This document shows positions 1-12,514 of a stretch of DNA of 64,000 nt, piece after piece. The notes under the pieces were generated by a model. That model worked only from the letters and a program-made list of their open reading frames with translations, was not told where the DNA came from and searched no databases. The translations under genes and the position numbers were made by a program. The DNA comes from Raphanus sativus (lineage: Eukaryota; Streptophyta; Magnoliopsida; Brassicales; Brassicaceae): assembly GCF_000801105.2 (NCBI RefSeq), contig NW_026615395.1, positions 1 to 64,000 on the forward strand. The letters run 5' to 3'. Numbering within the stretch: position 1 is the stretch's first letter; every line of letters begins with the position of its first letter.

Positions 1-791
1 ATTTTGAGATTTATAAATGCTCATACATAGGAAATGTGTGGTCTTTTAATTTTGGAGGAATTTGTGATTAAATTAGGATAATATGCCAAAATAAATCATG
101 TCAGATTTTTTTCTTCTTTGGTTGACGCAAAAAAAAGAGAGTAGATATAGAAGATTTAGTTAGTTTTCATATATGATTTATTTTGGAGTGGCTATAGATT
201 TAAGAAAACACTGTTATCACAGGTGTACATTGTGGTTGGTTTAACAATGGTTAATAATGATAAAATGGATTTATTCAGGAAGAATAGGACAAGAGTTTAT
301 GTTTTCAGGAATAAAGAGTCATAAGAGTTTAGATATATTTATAATTTTAAATAGTATATGTTGCAAAATTAAAAGACATTAATATATAACAATTTAGAGA
401 AAATGCCAACATCAAATAATCTAACTCTTGAAAACGAACACAAATATATTCCATCTCAAACTAATTAAAAATATGAGTAACTCAAGTGTGTTTGGCGATC
501 TCAAGTAATGATTCAGTTAATTTTCAAACCCAAAAGAGTAAAGATCAAATAAACATCATAGAACACCATATCAATATATTGCATCTATAGTCAATTTTTT
601 TGGGAACAATTTAGAGTTAATATTTAATGTTACATATTACATATCTATACAAAATACATTATATATTTTTTAAAAACTATAGGTTATAAAATCAAATGTT
701 TATAAATGAGACAAATCCCATGTTTTATAAATCAATGTTTATGTAATTACCGAAAACAAACACCCGTGCAGACGCACGGGTCAAAATCTAG
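1..791 (+). mobile_element. Helitron 3' end (left part outside or unresolved)
   Basis: Positions 762-780 form a hairpin (CCCGTGC, short loop, GCACGGG), followed 8 bases later by CTAG at 788-791 and then a T. This is the canonical Helitron 3' terminus inserted in front of a host T. The sequence to the left is A/T-rich and noncoding. I could not find the matching 5' TC end inside the window, so only the 3' end is supported and the start given is the window edge. Confidence 0.6.
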
Positions 792-1567
792 TATTGTTTA
801 AAACTATATTTAATTACCGTGATCTAACGAAACATATTGTTATAAACTGATGACATAAAAATATATTTATATACAATAAAGTCACGTAAAAAGATTTTGT
901 GGACCAATAAACTTCAACGTGGAAGCATCTAAAAGGCGATTGAGTTAGTATTGAATAAGAATTAGTTTAGTCGTTAGCAGAAGTTAGGGTTTTCGCCGGT
1001 CCCAGGGGTGTATGAGTTGCGTGCCTTGATGTGCTTAAAACTAAATTTACACCAATAATCAACTACCATATCGAGACGTTAGGTTCATTTCTTAGATATA
1101 TACTATATGAAATGTAGAGGAAAATGTGTACAAAGAATGTTGTTTAGTTTTAGAGAATTATTATTCGTTACTTCACAAAGAATGTCGTTTATTTTTAGAG
1201 AAAAAAATAATGGTTATTATGTTACTTTATCCAAATAATGTTCTTGTGATTATTTCAGCAGAAGTAGTTCTAGCTGGCGTATAATTAGACAAATAATAAA
1301 ACACAGATTCTATACATTTTGAATTAAGATGTATCGCACTGAACTTTATTATCTTTGCCAACTGTTTTATTGATCACAACACGATGTATTCAATTATGAA
1401 CAATGATGACTTCAATGAAGTTTCTTAACATACGTATTATAGTACGTGGCATGGTGTGGATCATTTGTTGAGTAATGACTAGTGCTGCGTACTGTCGTAG
1501 ACACTGTTCCATGCAAACTTTTGTAGTATATATAAATATTAAATACACAATAATAATTCTGCTAACT
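792..1567. other. intergenic, no gene seen
   Basis: The sequence is A/T-rich with stops in all frames, no domain-bearing ORF and no RNA gene signature. Short related sentences around 1135-1200 (a repeated 'aagaatgt(t/c)gttta...tttagagaa' motif, two copies about 50 bp apart) look like small tandem-repeat decay. Confidence 0.5.
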
Positions 1568-1576
1568 AAATAAAAA
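1568..1576. repeat. left target-site duplication of foldback element
   Basis: AAATAAAAA occurs immediately left of the element and is repeated exactly at 2438-2446 on its right. The low complexity of the 9-mer slightly weakens the inference, but the inverted-repeat ends coincide exactly with it on both sides. Confidence 0.75.
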
Positions 1577-2437
1577 GACTTATTCTTGGGTTCACCCCCT
1601 AAGGTGAACCTTTAGGTTCACCAACCAATAGTATTTCAGTATTTGATATTTGATATTTTTTAAAAAAGGAAACATAATTGAATTTCCAAATTAGATTAAA
1701 ATAAAAAAATATTAAATACATAAGAAATAGTAATAGTTACAAAAAATAAATAAATTAATATTATTAAGTATTCATTAAAATACTAAATCCTATACCTTAA
1801 ATTCTAAAACCTATACCATAAATCCTAAACCCAAAAATTTTAGGTAAACCCTAAACCTTTTGATAAATCCTAAACCCTAAATCATAAATATTAAAAACTA
1901 AATCATAAAAATACTAAACCCTAAATTCTAATCACTAAACCCTAAACCCATGGGTAAACCCCAAACCTTTGGATAATTCATGAACCTGTAGGTTCACGGA
2001 TCAATATATAATGTTTGAATTTATGATTTATCCAAGGGTTCGGGATTTACCCAAGAGTTTAGGGTTTAGTGATTAGGATTTAGGGTTTAGTGTTATTGTG
2101 ATTTAGTTTTTAATATTTGTGATTTAGGGTTTAGGATTTATCAAAAGGCTTAGGTTTATCTAAAATTTTTGGGTTTAGGATTTACCTAAAATTTTAGGGT
2201 TTAGGATTTAGGGTATAGGGTTTAATATTTTACTAAAAGCTTAATAATATTAATTTATTTATTTTTTCTAACTATTACTATTTTTTATGTATTTATATTT
2301 TGTATTTTTGAAATATAATATAGTTTGGAAATTAAATTTTATTTCCTTTTTTAAAAGATATCAAATATCAAATGCTCAAACACTATTGGTTGGTGAACCT
2401 TGAGGTTCACCCTAGGGGGTGAACCTAAGAATTACTC
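1577..2437. mobile_element. 861-bp foldback (long inverted repeat) element, MULE-like, with 9-bp TSD
   Basis: The two halves (about 1577-2005 and 2010-2437) are near-complete reverse complements, so the element can fold into one long hairpin. The ends match: GACTTATTCTTGGGTTCACC on the left, and GAGTAATTCTTAGGTTCACC read from the right on the other strand. The flanks carry the identical 9-mer AAATAAAAA at 1568-1576 and 2438-2446. A 9-bp target duplication is characteristic of Mutator-like elements. The interior is rich in degenerate telomere-like TTTAGGG/CCCTAAA words. No ORF is present, so it is non-autonomous. Confidence 0.85.
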
Positions 2438-2446
2438 AAATAAAAA

Positions 2447-3362
2447 CACTCAACGTCTCCACGTGGAAAACCTAATTATATATGTTGGTACGAATCGGTT
2501 TCATGTATATTCTGAAAGGGAGATGACAGACTCTTAACATTGAAAATTTTATAAAATGGAATATTTAAATTACAAATCTTCGATAAAAGAAATTACAAAT
2601 CAAACGGGCCAGAATCATTAATATTAATTAAGCGTATATATATATGTCATTTCATAAGTCATAGAGCGACTAACACTGTTACTCCCTATAGGAAAAAAGT
2701 GAAGGTGATTTTATCTTTATATATATAATAAATACACATATTTCATTGTTGCTATGATAATTTTTCATATTCATGTCGTGATGCTTAATTGATTTTCTTT
2801 TTATACTTTAAAATTCTTTAAAGGCCTCACAAACTGTCTTTTGTCAACATATGGGATTAGTTGTAGCAACTTTTGTGTACCTACATTGCTTCACAACTTG
2901 ATCATCTTCTTCTCTTCCTTTCTATTTCTTCTTCTTACAATATGATAAGTTTTCACAAGGGTATTTTCGTACGGGCAATCAAAGTCAAAAGCTAAACTAA
3001 GATCTTCTCGTTCCGACAAGATGCAAGACACGAGACACAAATACCCTATATAAAGCGCAAAAACCAGACACACATACACACACTTAGCCTCAAAACCTTT
3101 CTCCCTTGTGAGTTCTAAGTTATCTTCAACAGGTTCGAAAATACATATTTACATACATACAAAAACATATGTTAGTTTACTTGTGTACGTATGTTTCTGC
3201 TCATACAACGTTAACAAGTTCATATCTAATCATGAATACTATTAGGGGTCAAAAGCGTATTTGCTTCTAACTTGTATCTTAGCTTGTGACCTATTGCTAA
3301 ATTTTCTAGATTTTATTCAAGAATATTTCCGAAGTATATTTAACATTTGTGTTATAGTAAAG
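2447..3362 (+). promoter_or_regulatory. MYB9 upstream region
   Basis: This is about 0.9 kb of A/T-rich noncoding DNA between the foldback element and the MYB9 start. A TATA-like CTATATAAAG near 3045-3055 and a run of CACACA just after it fit a core promoter, with a leader of about 300 bases. There is no other gene. The foldback element therefore lies within about 0.9 kb of the MYB9 start codon. Confidence 0.4.
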
Positions 3363-4969
3363 ATGGGGAGATCACCTTGTTGCGATGAGAATGGGCTAAA
3401 GAAAGGGCCATGGACACAAGAAGAGGACGAGAAACTGATCTATCACATTCAAAAACACGGGCATGGAAGCTGGAGAGCTCTTCCTAAGCAAGCAGGTTTA
3501 AATCGATGTGGTAAGAGTTGTAGATTGAGATGGACCAACTATTTGAGACCTGATATCAAGAGGGGAAATTTCACTGAAGAGGAAGAAGAAACCATCATCA
3601 ACCTCCATTCGCTTCTTGGAAACAAGTAACCAAATACTCTTACACTCATTAAATTATTAATTAGTTCACAAATTATATGTTCTTCAAATTAAATATTTCT
3701 TAGTGATATACGTACTTTGTAAGTAAATGGTCTAAGAGTAATTGTGTGAAACGATCTAGGGTGATTTATAATCAATAGTAGTATGATATATATATTCTTA
3801 AACAGATAGTATGATATATTTATAATAAACATATGATGAACTAAAATATTAATACATGGTTTATGGATAAAATAATATAATTGAAGCACCTACTACACTG
3901 TTTTTCTCTAGTTGCATACGTATTTTCTCGTCATGCATACGTATGGGTCGTTTTTCAATCTTGAAACTTATAATAATCTTTTAATCAGTTACAAAAGAAA
4001 AACTAACTTATCCTTTATAATTAAAGTAAATCAATAATAGGTATTTATCGTAGACAAATCCACTAAGATTGACATCAGTTTCATTAGTTTTATATTTCGT
4101 TCATGTTTTTGAAAGGTGGTCGTCGATAGCCAGTAATCTTCCTGGAAGAACGGACAATGAAATCAAAAACTATTGGAACACACATTTGAGAAAGAAACTT
4201 CTTCAAATGGGGATTGATCCGGTGACACATAGGCCTCGAACCGACCATCTAAACGTGTTAGCCGCTCTCCCACAACTTATCGCCGCCGCAAATTTCAACA
4301 ACCTCATGAATCTCAATCAAAATGTGCAACTGGATGCAACAACTATTGCCAAAGCCCAAATATTACACAATATGATTCAAGTCCTTAGCACCAATAACAA
4401 CAACATGCCATGTTATTCTCCATTAACCATGCAGACCAATAACAATCTCTTCGGCCAGTCTTCTTACTTAGAGAACCAAAGTCTTTTTGGTCAACCTCAA
4501 AGCGTCTCTCACTTTCTTGGGCCTAACCACGACGAGAAAATGATGGTAGAAAACCAAATAGTTGACCAGCCTTTGGATTCTTTTCATTCCCTGATGCAAA
4601 TGGATGTTCAAGATAATCATAACTCGCTCCCTCTATTGGTTGCGGCATCTCCTGAGGAAACTAAACAAAGCCAGATGATGATCAAGAACAAAGACATCGT
4701 TCGTCGTCATGATACTTCTAACCCTTCATCATCAAACTCGTCGTTCACACAAGATCACCATCAGCCATGGTGTGACACTATTGATGATGAAGTAGGTGAT
4801 TCTTATTGGAAGGAAATCATAGAGTAAGATTCTTTCACATGGGTTTTTTTTTCTTGTATAAATTGAAGTCACATGAATGCATAAATCAACGGTTTGGCTA
4901 GTCTAATAATTTTTTAATCCTCCGTTTTGCAGGCAAACGTGTTCGGAATCATGGCCGTTTCCTGAATAG
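3363..4969 (+). CDS. MYB9: R2R3-MYB transcription factor, MYB9 orthologue
   Basis: Exons are 3363-3625, 4116-4823 and 4933-4969, giving 335 aa. The protein opens [17 protein letters not shown], with R2 (about residues 14-61) and R3 (about 67-112) each carrying the regularly spaced tryptophans and ending in the [14 protein letters not shown] recognition helix. Intron 1 splits the start of R3. The small third exon supplies a conserved acidic tail, [11 protein letters not shown], so without it the protein would be truncated. The residues after R3 ([13 protein letters not shown] and the [10 protein letters not shown] block) place it with MYB9/MYB107/MYB93-type factors; the C-terminal WCD...[10 protein letters not shown] tail is closest to MYB9. 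Arabidopsis MYB9 activates suberin assembly genes in the seed coat; that role is inferred here by orthology. The nearby NAA60 agrees with Arabidopsis gene order. The gene looks intact. Confidence 0.9.
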
Positions 4970-6247
4970 TCAAGACTGAGAAAAAGAAAAAAATATTTTA
5001 TAATTTTCGTTTGTTGTCGATAGAGTTATTATGTACATATTTGTCGTTCACTTAAGTTCACAGTTCGTTTTCATATACCATGTATAGTTGTTAACTGATC
5101 TTGTAAAGTTTTAAGTATTTTTTGTATTAAATACAAATATTTTTTCTTGTTTATAATTATACTTTGAGAATGTAATTTCATATAGCTTTTAAAAACATGA
5201 GAGTTGTTTATTTTCCAATTATCATTATTTAACAAAAAACGTATATACATTATCCAACGCAGAGACAAATCTTTCTTTGATTTGAATTCCTTGGAAATAA
5301 TCACAATATATAAACGTAAACAAACATACAAACGCGTAACAAAAACAGTCAAGCCTGTAATGCCTACTATTAATTGTATTTTAGTCAAAGATGTAAAAAC
5401 AAAACAGAATCTTGACTATCTCATGCCAAATGAACAAATAAATATGATTACTTTTGGATAAGAAATATATATATACATACTTTTGTTTGTTTTACCAAAT
5501 ATGTTTGAAGATTAAATATTTAGTTGGCGATGGGTAAGAAGAAGTGAACTATAATACATACTCTCGAAAGTGACACGACGATCTTGACTTTCGTAGGAGT
5601 ATGATAAAGAGTAGTTAGTTACACATAACTTACGCTACATGTCTCACGGGACAGAACATCTTGGCACTATTTTTAATCTTGCGGCCGAGACTAAACTGAC
5701 ACTTGAACATATTATGATCTGAAACAAATGAACTATAAACAGAAATTATATCGAAATAATTTTTTTTTTTTTGCAATTGTAACTAACGTCGTGATTATCA
5801 TAATTTTTATTGAACAAACTAATATTACTGATCAGCATCAACATATTCACATGTGTTAGTTTGTGCCAAAGGAAAGAAAAAAAACTTAAAAGGAAAATTA
5901 CAAGTAAGATGCATATGTTCAAGAGTCAGTTTAGGAAAGATGTATATTTGGTCAATGATTTTTTTTTCCATTACTTCTAAGTTCAGATTTAACACTCAAA
6001 TCAGTTTTAAATCATGGATTGTGACAGTGGATAAACGTGTAATGTAAACGATTTACAGAGGATAAACGTGTGCCAATGTAAAAGCCAAAGGCCATATATT
6101 TTTAGTTCGGTTCAATTTCTCCGAACCATCTCAAATAGCTTTTGATTATCACAATACCAAAACCAAACCGACATCACAAATTTAAGATCTCTAAGAACCA
6201 TCTCAAATAGCTTATTGGGCCCGTTACCGTTATGCCTAATAATAAAC
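4970..6247. other. intergenic after MYB9, short repeats only
   Basis: No coding gene is visible. A short direct repeat (GAACCATCTCAAATAGCTT) occurs at about 6123 and again at about 6197, and GGATAAACGTGT occurs twice at about 6030-6070. The MYB9 3' UTR and polyadenylation region presumably occupies the first 200 bases. Confidence 0.4.
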
Positions 6248-6248
6248 A

Positions 6249-7296
6249 CTAGATCTTGACCCGTGCGACCGCACGGATTTCACTTTTAGTTTTGATTTAT
6301 TTATAAAAAATAGTATATTTATAATATTTGATCGTTTTATATTAACTGAGTTAGGGGTGGATATTTGGGTACCCACTCGAATTCGGTTAAAATCTATTCG
6401 GATTTGAGATTTTCGAGTTTAAAGATTCTAGTTTTGTTCGTGTATTTATAAATTTTTGGTTCCGGTTTGATTCAGATCTTTGCGGGTTTGATAACCCGTT
6501 TTAACTATTTTTAAATTTTCAAAATTTATATATCTTTAAATATCCCTAAATCTAAAAATAAAAATAATATAACATGTAATTTGAGTAATGTAAGCCAAAG
6601 TACCTAAATTAAAAATTTAAAATATGTTTAACTTGAATATTTGGATGGAGAATAAATATATATTTTAAGTATTTTTTGGTGTTTTGATAATTGTTTATCT
6701 ACTTTAGATGTTTATTTTTGACTATTCTTTATATTTCAAATATTTTAAACAACTTTGAAATAGCTTATATCTTGGATATTAACTCTAAAAATAGCTAACA
6801 TATTGAACTATATAAATATGATTTAAATATATTCGAATATCCGAAATATTTCATTCAGATCAGGTTTAGTCATGGTTCTCTAGATACTAAAATGGTAAAT
6901 CCGTTTGGATATTATCTAGTTTCGGTTCAAATTTGGTAATATTTTTCGTTCAGATTCGTTAAATAAAAAATGTTGATATTATAATTTCTATGAATTGTTT
7001 GTCCAATAAAAATGTAATTTTTTTAATTTGACATTGATTTAGTAGAGAAGTTAATGAAGTGTATTTAATTCAAATTTAATTTTGGAAAACACATTAATAT
7101 AAGTGAAAAAGATAAAGCATTAAAATAGGAAGTATTATTTAATTCTGTATTTAATTATAGAAAACACATTAACTAAAGTGAAAAAGACAAGCATAAAAAT
7201 AGGAAGCTTAATTAATACTACAGTGGCATGAAGTGTAAATAAAAGTGAAAACTAATGGGTATTTTTAAATGGGTACTTCTCTTTTAATAAGATAGA
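6249..7296 (-). mobile_element. non-autonomous Helitron, about 1.05 kb
   Basis: Read on the minus strand, the element starts TCTATCTTATTAAAAGAG (ending at about 7296 on the plus strand) and ends with hairpin CCGTGCG/GCACGG, eight bases, then CTAG at 6252-6249, followed by T. The base before the 5' TC is A, so it sits in an AT dinucleotide as Helitrons do. There is no ORF of note. It belongs to the same family as the larger element at 36468-38490: the same 5' end and the same body words such as 'ttcggat' and 'gggtac'. Confidence 0.7.
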
Positions 7297-7428
7297 TGAT
7301 AGTATCACCTCCCTTCTCCAAAAGATTAAGTTTTTTCGACTACATCATTCACAATATTTACATTTTTATTACATTAAATTATTAAGGATCATATGAAGAA
7401 ATGGACAATGAATTAAGTTTAAAAAACA

Positions 7429-9101
7429 CTAAACGTAATCGTACCCTGAGCCTGATGATACTCTTTCGGATGATGCAAGGTTTCGTTTGGTCTGAGTTGG
7501 CAATAGACACCGCGTGTTGTCTTTGCATTTAACACCTTTCAAGCCTTTCTCTTCCTGCTTCATTGTCAGCTTTGATGCCACTACTTTGATCCCACTCCTC
7601 ACATAGTTCAGAACCAACACCACAAGATCTCTGCAGAACGAATACATTATTAAACCATAGCCCTTGGTATATGAATTAAAAAAAAAAGCTCAAGTGTTGT
7701 GTAACTTACAAGGGTGAGCAAGGAGAGCGAGAACCGTTGACAAAGTAGACGAACAAGTAAGAATCGAAATGCTGGCCGTTGATTAGGTAGAATCCGTGTA
7801 GCCTCCGTACACATCTGAAAGACATTCTTTTGTACAACCTGATCGCTGGGTTGTTGTGTGCAATCACATGAAGGTAAACACCACGGCACACGGGGATACT
7901 AGAAGCGTATTTGATGACTTCCTTAATAAGTGACTTAGCTGCAAAGTTGAAACAGTTGCAGAGCTTAATATTTAACAGAATGAAAGGAGAGAATCAATAA
8001 ACATCCATATCATTTGGGGTCATTAAACAATACCTACTCCGAGTTTTCTGTAGGTTTCTACAACTCCGAGTGTTAGGATATACACCAAAGTCTCCTCTCC
8101 CTTGGACGAGTCATATCTTATTAAATCTGATATCTGCGTACGACATAGAAAAGTCTCAGCATATACTGTATACGCAAAGGATATCCATTGACTTTGTTAT
8201 ACACTAAGCGAACGAGGAAAAATAAAACAAGTCGGCAGCATGATCAAGATTTTTTAAAAACTTTTGTAAGAAATCAATCTGATGAGCAAGAGACCATAGG
8301 ACATTTAAACAACACTCAAAATCTTAACTTTACAATAACTCTGAACTTTTCAGTACAAAACCCACCCAAAAAGGCGAAGAATGAATAGAGAACACAGAGC
8401 TTAAAACACATGTGGATAATTAACATACTACAAAACAAGTCTCAATCAAAGCTGCTGGAATAATAGAAAGTTTCGATTTTTAAGAAATTTGTAAGCACCC
8501 CACCCCATCTCGTCAAAACTGTTTCAAACATTCAATATCGACACTAGCAATCCTTTGCAGCTTCTATCATAACTTAGACGTCACCAATAAAAAAGCTTTG
8601 TAATCAATTATTTCAGAATCTACACTTGAACTTTGAAGGCTTCTTTACAGAGAAGCTAAAAAAACTAAAAGCCAAAGAAGAAAGAAAGAAAGAAACTGAC
8701 TTCACTTTCTGTGGCAAGCACGAACTTAGCAGTAACAAAACCAATAAGCTCCTCAGAGTAACCATCAGGACGGCTCCGATCAACAGCAGCCCACGAAACG
8801 ATATCACCTCCATTCACAACATTCTGAAAAAACTCAGACTCATACCTGAACAAAGAAAAAAAAAAGACAAAATCAAATTTCCCAAAACAAAAAAAAAACA
8901 TAATTAAAGTTAAAGAAAAGGAAGGAACTTTTTTTAGTTTAACCTGATTGGGAACAAGTCGCGATGGATCTGCTCAAGACGTTCAAAATCAGAAGGGTTT
9001 ATCGGCCTGAAACAAATACTCGGACGACGACGACGAAGAGGAGGCGTTTCGGGTTCCTCCATCGATGAATTCTCCACGAACCCACGAGCGAATCGCGACA
9101 T
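7429..9101 (-). CDS. NAA60: N-alpha-acetyltransferase 60 (GNAT family)
   Basis: There are five exons on the minus strand: 8944-9101, 8701-8845, 8034-8133, 7710-7938 and 7429-7630, giving 277 aa with every junction in frame. A GNAT acetyltransferase fold spans about residues 32-200. The acetyl-CoA-binding loop is visible as YRKLGVAKSLI, the Q/RxxGxG/A-type motif. The following VYLHVIAHNNPAIRLYKRMSF is the typical GNAT C-terminal strand/helix. The C-terminal tail, after the catalytic domain, is where NAA60 proteins anchor to membranes. The family acetylates N-termini of membrane proteins facing the cytosol; Arabidopsis NAA60 (At5g16800) is at the plasma membrane. Start choice: the first ATG of exon 1, followed by a basic stretch. 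The LINE inserted 211 bp upstream probably limits the native promoter. Parts of exon 3/intron 2 recur elsewhere in the window. Confidence 0.85.
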
Positions 9102-9312
9102 TTTTATCGCAGTAATCTAAATCTTGAATCGGTAGATTAATCACGAGATTGAATCCTAATCCGGGTGGGATACAGGGGGTTGAGTTCGATGAATCGAATT
9201 GAATCGAAAGAGACGACTTTTGGGAAGAAGAAGAAGAAGAAGAGAAAGAGTCTTGTCTTGGGATCACCTCACGTGCCTTCCGACAAACAGGCACGTGTGC
9301 ATCTTTGTCTAC

Positions 9313-11937
9313 TTTTTTTTTTTTTTAACTCCAATTTCATAAAATATTAAACAGAGTTTACATAATCCTTATGTAATAAGGAAGTTAAAAAGTGAGGAAC
9401 ATAGCAAAAATATTCAAATAAATGTCCTTCTGGTGATTCCTTCTTTGCCAGTTTATCTGCAACCTCATTCCCAATTCGCTTTGTCCATACGAACTCAATC
9501 TCAGAGAATTTGCTGTTCCACCATCTTGCCTCGCGAACCCAGTTATACAAACCAAAGTGTAGTTTCTTTAATGTTAAAATATCCATTAACTTCTTATTTG
9601 TCGCCTTCAAAAATCACCTTCGTATATCCACGACTCCAACACTGTTGCATAGCCATTATTAGTGCATTAAACTCCGCTTCCAAAGCCGATGTAACAGTGA
9701 ATCCTCTTGCATGACCCGAACTGTATACTTGTTGTGTTCCTCCTGATCTAGCTCTAGAATTCCGACTATTAGGATGAGACAAACGAACTTGTGACCATTC
9801 CTGTGCATCAACTTTTGCTTGCTCCAGAATTTTCCACCATTGTATATTATTTTGTTGGAAAATGAGAATATTCCTGCTCCTCCAAATCCTCCATAGAATG
9901 CTAATAGGTAAGTCTCGTATGTGAGGCCATCTTGTGGAAACGTTACATGATAGACATACATCTATTTTCTCTTCCAGTGTAGAGTGTTGATCCAAGAGAA
10001 TAGTATTAGATATACCTGAACCTCTCCAAATTCTTTGAGCATAAGAACATTCAAAGAATAAGTGAAGCTCTGTTTCCGTAGCAGCAAAGCATCGTTTACA
10101 TACTTCATCTTGAGTTATATGTCTTCTTTTGAGATTACTGCCAATAGCAAGTGATTTTGATGACAACCTCCATAAGAAATGTTGTAACTTTGGTGGTGTA
10201 TTACACTTCCATATCTTTTGCTTGAGAATTGGATCTCCCCAAATCGGCTGAATTTGTTCCTGAGATGGTAAGTGTGTACTTAGCCAATAACCAGATTTTA
10301 CTGTGTAAATACCATCTTCTGTGTAGTGCCATCCCAAAAGATCAGCCACGGCTCTTGAACTAATCTTAGTGGATAAAATATGTTCCAGATCCTCCTCTAA
10401 AACAACGTCTCTAAGCTTCTCAACATCCCAACCAGATCCATCTATCTTGATGTACTGATTCACTGATTCTATCCGAGGAATGCCATCTCTTGTTCTTGGA
10501 GGTCTAGGCGGGTGTACTGCTAACCATGGATCTTCCCACATACTCACACTCAAACCATTTCCAATTGTAAAACGCATTCCTAGTCGTAGAAGATCTCTAC
10601 CAAACAAAAGTGAGCGCCAAGCATATGATGCGTTCCTCCTAAGTTGAGCTGTTAAAATACTCTCATCTGGAAAATAACGAGCTTTCAAGATTCTTGCCAT
10701 CAAACTCTCAGGCTGCTGTAATATTCTCCATACTTGCTTGCTCAACAATGCTTGATTAAAACTCTCAAGATCTCTGAATCCTAGCCCTCCCTCTTTCTTT
10801 GGGACACAAACACGCTTCCAACTGAACCAGTGCATCCCTTTTTTGTCTCCTGATCCCCACCAAAAGTTTGCTAACAGAGTATTTATTTCTTCACAAATGG
10901 CTTTAGGAAGTCTAAAAATACTCATTGAGTAAATAGGCATAGCGAGTGCTACTGATTTAAGCAGAATCTCTTTACCACCATGTGAAAGAAATTTCCGGTT
11001 CCAACCTTGAGTTGCAGCTTTAACTTTATCAATAATGTACTCAAACATTTCACCCTTCTTCTTATTAAACTGCTCAGGTAAACCAAGATATTTGCCATTA
11101 CCTCCCTCATTATGTATTCCAAGGAGATTTCTCATTCTCTGTTTGACATCTGCTGGTACTCTTCTTCCAAAAGTAATCGAGGACTTATTTAAATTCACTG
11201 CTCGCCCGGAAACTAACTCATACAGATGTAATATTTGCTTGAGTTTCAAACCTGATTTCTGATTGGCTAGGGAGAAGAAAAGTGAATCATCTGCAAATAG
11301 AAGGTGATTAACTGCAGGCGCTTTCAACGGTATTCTCACTCCCAAAAATGTTCTTTCAGCCATGGCTTGATTCATCAAAAGAGATAGGACTTCAGCACAT
11401 AAAATGAAGAGATATGGTGATAAAGGATCACCCTGTCTGATACCTCGCTGTGGTATTATCTCCCTTCTGGTACTCCATTTATTAGCACTTGAAATCTCAC
11501 TGATGAAACACATAACATGATCCATCGAATCCACCTCGTATGGAAACCCATCCTCCGCATTGTTTCCTCCAAGAAACTCCATTCTAGATGATCATAAGCT
11601 TTGGCGATGTCTGTTTTGACCGCCATATAAGAAGTAGCTTGTCGTTGTCTTACTTTAAGACTGTGGAAAACTTTATGAGCAATGATTATATTATCAGAGA
11701 TCATTCGGCCCGGAATAAAAGCTGCTTGATTCTCTGAAATAATACCACTAAGATGCTTCTTCGGACGGTTGATTAAGATCTTTGAAATGATTTTATAGGT
11801 GACATTACACAGTGCTATTGGTCTAAACTCTGTCATACCTGTGGGAGGATAAACCTTAGGTATAAGACAAATGTTAGTCTGGTTCAGTTGTTCATCAAAC
11901 TCATCATCAGTAAAGAAGCGTTTTATCTCACGTTAAT
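9313..11937 (-). mobile_element. 5'-truncated L1-type LINE retrotransposon
   Basis: On the minus strand this element encodes the 3' part of a plant LINE ORF2. It begins inside the reverse transcriptase (a 'CLIPK' block at about 11850, 'AVKTDIAKAYDHLEW' at about 11610), then 'GIRQGDPLSPYLF' and the catalytic FADD (about 11300). These are followed by a zf-RVT region (C..C...H...C at about 10050-10220) and an RNase H-like domain with 'EAEFNALIMAM' and 'GNEVADKLAKK'. It ends in a poly-A tail, seen as 14 T at 9313-9326 on the plus strand. The reading frame is broken at about 11455 and about 9600. There is no ORF1 and no endonuclease, so it is a dead 5'-truncated copy. A clear target duplication was not found. 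Confidence 0.9.
9594..11836 (-). pseudogene. LINE reverse transcriptase/RNase H ORF, frameshifted
   Basis: Two overlapping frames together cover the RT: 11456-11836 carries the fingers/palm start and 9594-11582 carries the palm, FADD box, thumb, zf-RVT and part of RNase H. The join near 11455 interrupts 'VLINGVPEG...' just before 'PQRGIRQGDPLSPYLF', which should be continuous. The rest of RNase H continues in another frame at 9347-9610. This is a typical decayed retrotransposon ORF with no intact catalytic polypeptide. Confidence 0.9.
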
Positions 11938-12119
11938 AATGTTGCCTTAAAATACATTATTTATTCTTATTGTTATAATTATTTATTCTTATCGTCTAGA
12001 TTTCTTATTACTTTACTAATATATAATAATTCGCTTTATGCATTTTATTTTATTACCTATTTATATATAATGATTTTTGTACTTTTTATTTTTATTAATG
12101 TTATTACATTTTTTGAGTT

Positions 12120-12483
12120 TATCCACACGGGTGTTTAGCATAATTTACAAAATAACATATATATTTTTTTTAAAAAAATTTCATAATAAAATTTAAATAA
12201 TACTAATTTATATTACTAGTTACAAAATTAATTAGTGCATTATTTAATATATTTTAAAATTAATAAGATTTTGTTAGAGTTTTTTTTCAATAAATTTTTG
12301 CTATAACAAAAACTAAAGTTAAAAATTCTTGTTAAAATTGATTTATTGTAAATATCTATTATTGATTATTATGTAATTAATGAAATAGACAAAGTATGTT
12401 ATTTGTATGATGAATAAAAATTGCACTTCTCTTTTAGTAGATAAGATATAGACTATGAATATAAATTTATAAAAATAGCACAT

Positions 12484-12514
<31 letters not shown>

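Noticed and set aside
1800..2230. Interstitial telomere array suggested by many CCCTAAA/TTTAGGG words
   Set aside because: The words are degenerate, not in register, and mirror each other as the arms of the foldback element; they belong to the transposon.
2891..3079. 62-aa open frame on the minus strand upstream of MYB9
   Set aside because: Low-complexity content, no domain, and it lies across the likely MYB9 core promoter.
8188..8388. Open frame within the NAA60 region
   Set aside because: It falls in intron 2 of NAA60; its repeats elsewhere are copies of the intron, not of a gene.
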